DNA of 5,557 bases from Clostridiales bacterium (GTDB lineage Bacteria > Bacillota > Clostridia > Lachnospirales > WRAX01). The position numbers and the translations under genes are program-made. This document shows positions 1 through 5,109 of this stretch, in pieces. The stretch spans positions 1-5,557 of the forward strand of contig JAISHX010000071.1 in assembly GCA_031262335.1 (NCBI GenBank), in the 5' to 3' direction. Numbering within the stretch: the stretch's first letter is position 1; each line of letters starts with the position of its first letter. The notes under the pieces were generated by a model. It had not been told where the DNA came from. It worked only from the letters and a program-made list of their open reading frames with translations, and did no database searches.

Positions 1-1152
1 AAAACTCTTGTTGATTCAGGTCGAAACGGTAATTTGACAACAAGAATTGAATCTGACACATATCTTGGTGTTTGGAAAGATATTATACACTCTTTGAACG
101 AATTAATGGCGGCTTTTGCCGCTCCGATAACGGAAGCGCTAATATCGTTGGACGAAATTTCATATGGAAATTTTGATAACCGTATAGACAATGAATATAA
201 CGGAGATTTTAATAAAATTGCTCTTAGTTTAAATTCCACATCTGAAACTATTTCTTCCTATATAAATGAAATTGGGACAGTAATATACAAAATTTCACAA
301 GGCGACCTAACCGTGTCAATTAACCGTGAATATGTCGGTGCGTTTTCAAAAATAAAAGATTCTATTAATGCAATAATTCATATACTTAAAACAACAATTA
401 TTGATGTTAATGCGGCTTCAAGACAAATTGTTATCGGAGCGGAACAAGTTTCTAACAGCGCAATGAATGTTGCCCAAGGGGCTTCTGAACAAGCTATGAA
501 TATTGCTGAACTTTCTAATTTCTTTACTGAAATTAACGTGAGAATGAAAAAATCAACAGCGGAAGCCAAAAAAGCGGGTTCGCTTAGTGCGCGTTCTGTA
601 AAAAAAGCGGCAGACTGCTCTGCTGAGATGAATTTACTTCTTTCGGCAATGGAAGGTATAAAAACCTCTTCAAAGAAAATTTCTACGATAATTTCAGCTA
701 TAGAGGAAATTGCCCTCCAAACAAATCTTCTTGCGCTTAACGCGTCAGTCGAAGCGGCACATGTAGGGGCGGCGGGAAAAGGTTTTGGTGTTGTTGCGGA
801 TTCTGTACGGGGGTTGGCAGGCAGAAGTAAACGGGCTGTACGACAGACAGAAGATTTCATAAATGAATCAATTTTACATGTAAATGACGGAAGTGAACGC
901 GCTACGGACGCGTCTGATACATTTGGACGAATAGTTGCAGATATAGATAGGTCGGCTGATTTAGTAGGCAGAGTATCTGATTTTTGCGAGAAACAGTCAG
1001 AAGATATTCATGAAATTTCAAAACGGGTAGGTCAGATGTCGAAAGTTGTTCATTCAAATTCTGCAATGTGCGAAGAATTTGCCGCCGCATCTGAAGAGCT
1101 TAATTCTCAGGCACAAGTCTTAAAAGAAGCTGTAAGTTTCTTTAATTTATAA
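1..1152 (+). CDS. Methyl-accepting chemotaxis protein, C-terminal part (5' end outside window)
   Basis: Chemoreceptor signalling protein; this family controls the CheA kinase through CheW and so flagellar rotation. The frame is open from base 1, so the TTG at 34 is probably internal and about 383 codons of a longer protein are visible. Codons 1-145 hold three HAMP-like units, each marked by a G-N/D-L/F motif at codons 10, 56 and 101, a period of about 46 residues. Codons 146-383 are the long helical hairpin of the MCP signalling domain, with GASEQA near the start, QTNLLALNASVEAA at the tip (codons 240-253) and a closing EEFAAASEELNSQA. The visible part has no membrane segment or sensor domain, and no CheR-docking pentapeptide at the C-terminus. 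The tip departs from the usual consensus: EAAHVGAAGKG instead of EAARAGEQGRG, and ADSVRGLAGRS instead of ADEVRKLAERS. The family is certain; the ligand is unknown and coupling to CheA is less certain than usual. Confidence 0.95.
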   Translation, partial: KTLVDSGRNGNLTTRIESDTYLGVWKDIIHSLNELMAAFAAPITEALISLDEISYGNFDNRIDNEYNGDFNKIALSLNSTSETISSYINEIGTVIYKISQGDLTVSINREYVGAFSKIKDSINAIIHILKTTIIDVNAASRQIVIGAEQVSNSAMNVAQGASEQAMNIAELSNFFTEINVRMKKSTAEAKKAGSLSARSVKKAADCSAEMNLLLSAMEGIKTSSKKISTIISAIEEIALQTNLLALNASVEAAHVGAAGKGFGVVADSVRGLAGRSKRAVRQTEDFINESILHVNDGSERATDASDTFGRIVADIDRSADLVGRVSDFCEKQSEDIHEISKRVGQMSKVVHSNSAMCEEFAAASEELNSQAQVLKEAVSFFNL

Positions 1153-1162
1153 ACTGTACGCC

Positions 1163-1198
1163 GTGACGCCCTCATCTTATGAAGGGTGAGGGCGTCAC
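1163..1198. other. Perfect 12-bp inverted repeat (hairpin) after the chemoreceptor gene
   Basis: GTGACGCCCTCA at 1163-1174 is the exact reverse complement of 1187-1198. Four more pairs, two of them G-U, can extend the stem inward to a 4-base loop at 1179-1182. It begins 10 bases after the receptor stop codon, where an intrinsic terminator would sit, but the bases after it (AATAATACTATAAA) contain no T-run. It may be a Rho-independent terminator of reduced strength, an mRNA 3'-end stabiliser or a processing site between the two genes. The structure is certain; the function is not. Confidence 0.6.
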
Positions 1199-1214
1199 AA
1201 TAATACTATAAAGC

Positions 1215-1221
1215 GGAGGGG
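1215..1221 (+). promoter_or_regulatory. Ribosome binding site of the FlgN-like gene
   Basis: GGAGGGG lies five bases (1220-1224) after its GGAGG core, before the ATG at 1225. This strong site fixes the start of the 150-residue gene and supports it as a real gene rather than a chance reading frame. Confidence 0.8.
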
Positions 1222-1224
1222 CTA

Positions 1225-1677
1225 ATGGACGCCGAAACACAATTCAAGATACTAATTCAAATTTTGGAAAAAAAGAAAGCCGCATTAGAAGTTATTCTTA
1301 ATGTGTCAGAAAATCAAGAGGCTCTGCTTGAGTCGCCTCCTGACGAGGCAAGAGCGTCTATGTTTAAAGCTATGTCCGATGAAAAACAAAAACATATAGA
1401 CGAAATACTCCACCTTGATAATGTGTTTCAGACAGGGTTTGACCCTCTCAGGCAAGAAATAGAGGATAATCCTAAGAAATGGCGCAAATATCTTGTTGAT
1501 ATGCAAATTATGATAGATGATGTTCTTGAACTGGACGTAAAAATTCGGGCACAGGAAACAAAAAACCGTACTATAATAACAGAGCAAATGCCGCACATCA
1601 AGCAACCGAAACCTGTTATTTCGGAAGCGGCAAAAAGAGAACTGCTGCACCTATACAAACAAAATTCAAAAAAATAA
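1225..1677 (+). CDS. Small helical protein, possibly a FlgN-like flagellar export chaperone
   Basis: A 150-residue soluble protein with no signal peptide or membrane segment. It appears almost entirely alpha-helical. Residues 8-35 (ILIQILEKKKAALEVILNVS, continuing to EALL) and 46-65 look like a long amphipathic hairpin, followed by a second helical stretch around residues 88-118 rich in charged residues (LELDVKIRAQETKNR). The C-terminus is basic (LLHLYKQNSKK). The size and the pattern of an N-terminal 'L..L....E.Q..LL' helix with a later 'L...N..' helix resemble FlgN, the type III export chaperone of the hook-associated proteins FlgK and FlgL. The chemoreceptor gene 72 bases upstream is compatible with a motility role. 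There is no signature motif, so this is inference from length, helicity and neighbour. Another helical bundle protein of unknown function remains possible. Convergent and antisense frames here are shadows. Confidence 0.8.
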   Translation: MDAETQFKILIQILEKKKAALEVILNVSENQEALLESPPDEARASMFKAMSDEKQKHIDEILHLDNVFQTGFDPLRQEIEDNPKKWRKYLVDMQIMIDDVLELDVKIRAQETKNRTIITEQMPHIKQPKPVISEAAKRELLHLYKQNSKK

Positions 1678-1687
1678 AAAAAAGTGC

Positions 1688-1716
1688 TTGACAACTTTTT
1701 ACCTTGCCTATATAAT
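1688..1716 (+). promoter_or_regulatory. Consensus sigma-A promoter of tRNA-Lys
   Basis: Perfect -35 TTGACA at 1688-1693 and perfect -10 TATAAT at 1711-1716, with a 17-base spacer. Transcription should start near 1723, giving a leader of about 13 bases before the tRNA. It starts only 10 bases after the stop codon of the upstream gene. The spacer start (ACTTTT) and the start-point region (CTTGTT at 1721-1726) recur in the other tRNA promoter of this window. Confidence 0.92.
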
Positions 1717-1735
1717 ATTACTTGTTATATGAAGT

Positions 1736-1808
<73 letters not shown>

Positions 1809-1818
1809 TATCGGAAAC

Positions 1819-1854
1819 AGCGTAACGAGAATTTTCTCGTTACGCTATTTTTTT
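1819..1854 (+). terminator. Intrinsic terminator of tRNA-Lys, overlapping the 3' end of spoVAE
   Basis: A 12-bp perfect stem, AGCGTAACGAGA at 1819-1830 and its reverse complement at 1835-1846, has the 4-base loop ATTT and is followed by a run of seven T at 1848-1854. The right arm contains the spoVAE stop codon (1845-1847 on the other strand). On the - strand only three T follow the stem, so it probably stops + strand transcription better than the spoVA mRNA, though the stem could also cap that mRNA. Confidence 0.93.
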
Positions 1855-2207
1855 GATTTCGGCTGAAAAACAACAGCACAGAACAAGCCCGCCAAAATAG
1901 CCGCAGAAATTCCTCCGGCAGAAGATTTAAGCCCTCCGGTAAAGATTCCTATTGCGCCTGAATTGTCTATTTCTTCTTTAACACCCTTTGCAAGTAAGTA
2001 TCCGAATCCGGGCAGAGGAGTTGTTGCCCCGCATCCGGCAAAATTAACAAACGGCTCATACACACCGATTCCGCCGAGTATACATCCTGCCACAACGAAT
2101 AAAACAAGTATGCGTGCTGATGTTAATTTTGTTTTGTCAATTAAAATTTGTCCGACAACACAAATAAGTCCTCCGCATACAAAAGCCTTCAGAAAATCAA
2201 AAATCAT
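1845..2207 (-). CDS. spoVAE: Stage V sporulation protein AE (SpoVAE / SpoVAEB type)
   Basis: A 120-residue integral membrane subunit of the SpoVA complex, which carries Ca-dipicolinic acid (DPA) across the inner forespore membrane during sporulation and releases it at germination. Family hallmarks are LKAFVCGGLIC (residues 6-16), DKTKLTSARILVLFVVAG (24-41), GVYEPFVNFAGCGATTPLPG (48-67) and GISAAILAGL (99-108), with about four hydrophobic segments and a short basic C-terminus. The length matches the SpoVAEB form of Bacillus. It is the last gene of the operon: the start lies two bases after the spoVAD stop, and its AGGAGG (2218-2213) overlaps the end of spoVAD. No spoVAEA or spoVAF follows, because the next element is the converging tRNA-Lys unit. 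It is a paralogue of SpoVAC in the same operon. Confidence 0.96.
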   Translation of the reverse strand: MIFDFLKAFVCGGLICVVGQILIDKTKLTSARILVLFVVAGCILGGIGVYEPFVNFAGCGATTPLPGFGYLLAKGVKEEIDNSGAIGIFTGGLKSSAGGISAAILAGLFCAVVFQPKSKK

Positions 2208-2209
2208 AA

Positions 2210-3229
2210 TTACCTCCTGTGTTCCACAACAACCAAATGGGCAATTGACGGAATAGTTTCCCCTTGCTGTGAGCTTGTGGCACTCATCAGCGCACCTGTT
2301 GGTACGAATAACACTTTTTCTATTTCTCCGGAAACAAGTTTAGGATAAAATCTGGCGCAAAATACTGTTGCCGAACAGCCGCAGCCGCTTCCGCCACAGT
2401 GAGTATCCTGCGTTTTTTTGTCAAAAATTTCTATTCCGCAATCTGTATAGTTTGAGATATTAATGCCTTCCTTAGAGAGTATATCCAAAAACAGTTCTCC
2501 TCCCAAATATCCCAAATCGCCCGTAATAATTTTATCAAAAGTTTGCGGGTCTGTCTTTGTATCACGCAAAAATGCAAGTACAGTATCAGCGGCGGCAGGA
2601 GCCATTGCCGCTCCCATATTGTTTGCATCTTTTACGCCCAAGTCAATTATTTTTCCGAAAGTTGCGCCTGTAACAAATGCGCCTGAGCCTTTTGTGTTTT
2701 TCGACAAAACGACAGCACCGGCTCCTGTTACTGTCCATGTTGAAGTCGGAGGACGTTGTGAACCAAGTTCCAACGGAAACCTAAACTGTCTTTCTGCAGC
2801 ACAAAAGTGGCTTGAAGCAGACGCAATAATATTTTCGGCAAATCTCCCGTCAACAAGGCACGAACCAAGTCCTATTGCCTCACCAAAAGTAGAACACGCT
2901 CCAAAAAGTCCTATGAAAGGGATTTCAGATTCACGATATCCGAACGCCGAGCCTATTTCTTGATTAAGTAAATCTCCCGCAAGCGCAAAATCAATTTTGT
3001 CTTTCGTCAAAGATGCTTTTTCACATACTATTTTTATCGTCTTTTCTACTATAAGACTTTCTGCTTTTTCCCAAGAATCCGCGCCGGCGTATTCGTCAGA
3101 AAGAACAACGTCAAATTCTTTCGCGACAGGACCTTTGCCCTCTTTAGGTCCGGTTACGCTTGCCGCAGAAGAAATTTTAATCGGTTCCGAAAATATTATA
3201 GTTTGCGTACCCTTTTTTTTATAATTCAT
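2210..3229 (-). CDS. spoVAD: Stage V sporulation protein AD (SpoVAD), DPA-binding thiolase-fold subunit
   Basis: A 339-residue soluble protein, the usual length for SpoVAD. The family has the thiolase / ketoacyl synthase III fold, but in SpoVA complexes it binds DPA instead of catalysing condensation and docks onto the membrane subunits. Visible landmarks are VTGPKEGKGP (25-34), FALAGDLLNQ (81-90), FGACST (109-114, Cys112 at the position of the thiolase nucleophile), SSHFCAAERQFRFP (139-152), TVTGAGAVVLS (166-176), NMGAAMAPAAADT (204-216), ITGDLG (235-240), the Cys-rich CGGSGCGCSA (278-287) and VPTGALMSATSSQQGETIPS (309-328). The ATG overlaps the spoVAC stop as ATGA, which suggests translational coupling; GGGAG sits just upstream. 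There is no signal peptide or membrane segment. Identification is very secure. Confidence 0.98.
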   Translation of the reverse strand: MNYKKKGTQTIIFSEPIKISSAASVTGPKEGKGPVAKEFDVVLSDEYAGADSWEKAESLIVEKTIKIVCEKASLTKDKIDFALAGDLLNQEIGSAFGYRESEIPFIGLFGACSTFGEAIGLGSCLVDGRFAENIIASASSHFCAAERQFRFPLELGSQRPPTSTWTVTGAGAVVLSKNTKGSGAFVTGATFGKIIDLGVKDANNMGAAMAPAAADTVLAFLRDTKTDPQTFDKIITGDLGYLGGELFLDILSKEGINISNYTDCGIEIFDKKTQDTHCGGSGCGCSATVFCARFYPKLVSGEIEKVLFVPTGALMSATSSQQGETIPSIAHLVVVEHRR

Positions 3230-3681
3230 AATTTGCTCCCTATAAAATAAATGATACCTACAATTGCCGAAGTGAGTACACCATAAACTATTACAGGACC
3301 GGCAACAGCAAACATTTTTGCACCAACACCTAAAATAAAACCTTCCTTTTTAAATTCAACAGCAGGTGATGCCATTGAATTGGCAAAACCCGTTATCGGA
3401 ACAATCGTACCTGCACCGCAAAACTTGCCAAGTTTGCTGTATATACCCATTCCTGTAAGTATAGCCGCGATAACAATAAGTGTCGCACTGACTAAAAGTC
3501 CTGCTTGTTCTTTTGAAATTGTTAAATGGTTTTCTAAAAAATAAAAATAAATTTCAGCGGCTCCGCAAATAAGACCTCCCGAAAAAAAAGCTTTTAAGCA
3601 ATTAGTGAATATATTGCTTTTCGGAGAAGATTTTTCTACCATCTTCAAAAATTCGTTACTTGTAACAGTTATGTGATTCAT
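3226..3681 (-). CDS. spoVAC: Stage V sporulation protein AC (SpoVAC), membrane channel subunit
   Basis: A 151-residue polytopic membrane protein of the SpoVA DPA channel; the Bacillus homologue has been reported to behave as a mechanosensitive channel. A cytoplasmic N-terminus of about 25 residues leads into CLKAFFSGGLIC (28-39). Next come a hydrophobic segment around 62-84, the signature LTGMGIYSKLGKFCGAGTIV (79-98) with PITGFANS directly after it, EFKKEGFILGVGAKMFAVAG (112-131), and a final hydrophobic helix to the C-terminus. The length equals that of the Bacillus protein. The start is well supported: AAGGAG at 3693-3688 is six bases upstream and overlaps the spoVAB stop codon. The gene ends in a 4-bp overlap with spoVAD. 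Confidence 0.97.
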   Translation of the reverse strand: MNHITVTSNEFLKMVEKSSPKSNIFTNCLKAFFSGGLICGAAEIYFYFLENHLTISKEQAGLLVSATLIVIAAILTGMGIYSKLGKFCGAGTIVPITGFANSMASPAVEFKKEGFILGVGAKMFAVAGPVIVYGVLTSAIVGIIYFIGSKL

Positions 3682-3691
3682 TTTTTACTCC

Positions 3692-4123
3692 TTATAATTC
3701 AAAAAATCCGGAAACAAAAAAATACATCAATGCTCCGGCGAGTTTCCCTAATGCAAGCGCAGTTATGAAAAGAAAAAAACCGTTTTTTACATTAGCACGT
3801 CGCGCTGTTATTGGAATAACGTCCAAAATCTCGGCAAGACACACGGCGACACAACCGTAAAAAATACCTGCGCCAAGCCCAAATACACCCGCTATAATTT
3901 TCGGAAACTCAAATTTAATATTCCAAAACTCCGGCAATGAGCCGATAATTCCTCCTGCTATTATCATTTCTTCATAAATTTTTACGCTGTTCTGCGTTTG
4001 TGTTTTTTGTGCAAGGCGCGGAACTACGCCAATTATAGCTATGAAAGCAAATACTGCCCCTGATATTACTATTCCTGAAGAAAACCCCAAAAAAGCGAGG
4101 AGTATATTTTTCAATAAAATCAT
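3692..4123 (-). CDS. spoVAB: Stage V sporulation protein AB (SpoVAB)
   Basis: A 143-residue integral membrane protein with about four to five hydrophobic segments (roughly residues 3-32, 52-63, 76-100 and 115-138). The conserved stretch GAGIFYGCVAVCLAEILDVI (84-103), followed by PITARR, is the family signature, and the length is close to the roughly 141 residues of Bacillus SpoVAB. SpoVAB is needed with the other SpoVA proteins for normal sporulation in Bacillus, but its molecular role is poorly defined. Many clostridial spoVA operons keep only AC, AD and AE, so its presence here marks the longer operon type. The ATG overlaps the spoVAA stop as ATGA. The nearest AAGG lies close upstream inside spoVAA and is weak, so translation is probably coupled to spoVAA. 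Confidence 0.95.
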   Translation of the reverse strand: MILLKNILLAFLGFSSGIVISGAVFAFIAIIGVVPRLAQKTQTQNSVKIYEEMIIAGGIIGSLPEFWNIKFEFPKIIAGVFGLGAGIFYGCVAVCLAEILDVIPITARRANVKNGFFLFITALALGKLAGALMYFFVSGFFEL

Positions 4124-4734
4124 TTTCTGCCTTCGCTCTCCTTAATTTCATCAACAAGCGCGTTGTCTGCTTCGTTTTCATAAGTATAAAATTCAACTTC
4201 TATCGGTGTTGGGTCGTCTGTTAATTTTTTACCCGCAATGTGATTAAAGAAAATGATTATTCCTGCCGCCAGACCGATTGCATAAGGTATTTCTATTATC
4301 GCAGGATTTGTGTTATTCTCACCTAAAAGGAATTTGTAAGAATTTTGAAAAATTCGGCTTATTTGCGCATCTGTTTGGAAAGTCATGATTGCCGTGAAAC
4401 TTCCTACAAAAACAACAACAGAAATACTTATTATTTTAACAAAATTTAATACTTTATTTTCCTTTTTCTTTTTAAACTTATAATCTATAAGAGTATCAGT
4501 TTCTCCGATAACAAAAATTGTTGCGCCGGTTGCAATTTTTTCCGCTGCCTCTATTATGTCAATAGAAGAAACAAGATAGACTTTTTCGCTTGTCGGGGAA
4601 AATAACGGTGCATTTTTAATTTTATTTATCAGGTTTTTAGGCGCAAAAACCTCCGCCGCGTCAGAAATTGTCACAACCTTTTTTTTGTATACAGAAGATT
4701 TTTTAGCAGGCTTTATATAAATATTCGTAAGCAC
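4120..4734 (-). CDS. spoVAA: Stage V sporulation protein AA (SpoVAA)
   Basis: A 204-residue protein, close to the roughly 206 residues of Bacillus SpoVAA. The first 95 residues form a soluble alpha/beta domain: NIYIKP (4-9), VVTISDAAEVF (20-30), VYLVSSIDIIEAAEKI (52-67) and TIFVIGETDTLIDY (72-85), followed by a Lys-rich linker KFKKKKENK (86-94). Two membrane helices follow, at about 95-117 and 148-168, the second including the characteristic IPYAIGLAAGIIIFFNHIAG. The tail PTPIEVEFYTYENE (175-188) is also typical. First gene of the spoVA operon. The start used is GTG at 4734, because NIYIKP must be included and no other start codon is near. Its G-rich Shine-Dalgarno stretch lies only one base away, which is odd. 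Confidence 0.93.
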   Translation of the reverse strand: MLTNIYIKPAKKSSVYKKKVVTISDAAEVFAPKNLINKIKNAPLFSPTSEKVYLVSSIDIIEAAEKIATGATIFVIGETDTLIDYKFKKKKENKVLNFVKIISISVVVFVGSFTAIMTFQTDAQISRIFQNSYKFLLGENNTNPAIIEIPYAIGLAAGIIIFFNHIAGKKLTDDPTPIEVEFYTYENEADNALVDEIKESEGRK

Positions 4735-4735
4735 A

Positions 4736-4743
4736 CCCCCTTT
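4736..4743 (-). promoter_or_regulatory. Atypically placed Shine-Dalgarno sequence of spoVAA
   Basis: Reading the - strand, AAAGGGGG (4743-4736) is followed by a single T and then the GTG start. It resembles AAGGAGG with one mismatch, but the usual gap of five to nine bases is missing. Translation of spoVAA may therefore be inefficient, or the start may be misassigned. Confidence 0.5.
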
Positions 4744-4748
4744 GTTAA

Positions 4749-4777
4749 TAGTTTGAGAGAGTGTGAAAAAACTATGC
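4749..4777 (-). promoter_or_regulatory. Candidate sigma-G (forespore) promoter of the spoVA operon
   Basis: On the - strand, GCATA (4777-4773) fits the -35 pattern G-H-A-T-R of forespore sigma factors. CAAACTA (4755-4749) differs by one base from the sigma-G -10 box CATACTA, and the spacer is 17 bases. In Bacillus the spoVA operon is sigma-G dependent, which makes this the expected regulator. The predicted start point, near 4742, leaves only about eight bases of leader. I found no good sigma-A promoter on this strand. Confidence 0.5.
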
Positions 4778-4833
4778 CTGATAAATATTGGGCTTGAAAA
4801 TTATAAATTTTTTAAAAAATTGAAAAAAACTTG

Positions 4834-4862
4834 TTGACAAACTTTTGACAAACCGTTATAAT
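4834..4862 (+). promoter_or_regulatory. Consensus sigma-A promoter of the tRNA-Met/tRNA-Glu unit
   Basis: Perfect -35 TTGACA at 4834-4839 and perfect -10 TATAAT at 4857-4862, with a 17-base spacer. A second TTGACA (4845-4850) lies inside the spacer as part of the direct repeat TTGACAAAC (4834-4842 and 4845-4853), but its 17-base partner position (TTGTTT) is no -10 box. Transcription should start near 4869, about 10 bases before the tRNA. It diverges from the spoVA promoter without overlapping it. Confidence 0.92.
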
Positions 4863-4878
4863 ATGTCTTGTTTGGTAA

Positions 4879-4952
4879 GGCGGAATAGCTCAGTTGGCTA
4901 GAGCGCGCGGTTCATACCCGCTAGGTCGGGGGTTCAAGTCCCTTTTCCGCTA
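4879..4952 (+). tRNA. tRNA-Met, elongator type (anticodon CAT)
   Basis: Acceptor strands GGCGGAA (4879-4885) and TTCCGCT (4945-4951), D-stem GCTC/GAGC, anticodon loop TTCATAC (4911-4917) with anticodon CAT, variable loop AGGTC, T-loop TTCAAGT and discriminator A at 4952. The first acceptor position is a G-U pair and the stem GGCGGAA is unlike initiator tRNA, so it is an elongator; a lysidine-modified tRNA-Ile2 also starts from CAT and cannot be strictly excluded. Oddities are a C-T mismatch at the outermost anticodon-stem pair (4906/4922) and two G-U pairs in the T-stem (GGGGG with CCCTT). CCA is not encoded. Confidence 0.93.
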
Positions 4953-4961
4953 TTCGCATTG

Positions 4962-5033
4962 GGCCCGATGGTCAAGCGGTCAAGACACGGCCCTCTCACG
5001 GCTGAAACAGGGGTTCGATTCCCCTTCGGGTCA
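4962..5033 (+). tRNA. tRNA-Glu (anticodon CTC)
   Basis: Acceptor strands GGCCCGA (4962-4968) and TCGGGTC (5026-5032), D-arm GTCAAGCGGTCAAGAC, anticodon stem CGGCC/GGCTG around the loop CTCTCAC, 4-base variable loop AAAC, T-stem AGGGG/CCCCT with loop TTCGATT, and A as discriminator. Anticodon CTC reads the glutamate codon GAG. It lies nine bases after tRNA-Met, so both are cut from one transcript. CCA is not encoded. The wobble-restricted CTC species implies that a TTC species is encoded elsewhere to read GAA. Confidence 0.95.
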
Positions 5034-5051
5034 GAAAATATTAAAATAAGT

Positions 5052-5088
5052 AAAAGCCTACAGCACATTTGTGTTGATAGGCTTTTTT
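5052..5088 (+). terminator. Intrinsic terminator after tRNA-Glu, probably bidirectional
   Basis: AAAAGCCTA (5052-5060) pairs with TAGGCTTTT (5078-5086). Inside, CAGCAC (5061-5066) pairs with GTGTTG (5071-5076) through one G-U pair around the loop ATTT, with A5077 bulged. A run of six T ends at 5088. On the - strand the stem is followed by TTTT and more T-rich sequence, so the same element can end the converging metal-transporter gene, whose stop codon is 21 bases away. Confidence 0.9.
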
Positions 5089-5109
5089 ATTTTCTTCGGA
5101 AACATCAGA

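Noticed and set aside
378..860. Long open frame on the - strand inside the chemoreceptor gene
   Set aside because: It is a shadow of a securely identified MCP, has no ribosome site and its translation is low-complexity and unlike any family.
1306..1694. Two - strand open frames opposite the FlgN-like gene
   Set aside because: Their products are Phe/Cys/Ser-rich antisense translations without ribosome sites, whereas the + strand gene has GGAGGGG at proper distance.
1679..1700. AT-only dyad as terminator of the FlgN-like gene
   Set aside because: The stem has seven pairs with a single G-C, an 8-base loop holding the tRNA -35 box, and is too weak to call a terminator.
2463..2963. + strand 166-codon open frame opposite spoVAD
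   Set aside because: Antisense shadow of a strongly conserved gene; no ribosome site and a Pro/Ser/Ala-rich composition typical of such shadows.
4801..4833. AT-rich tract upstream of tRNA-Met as a replication or integration site
   Set aside because: It is an A/T run of the kind expected as an UP element before a strong promoter, with no repeats or DnaA-box pattern.
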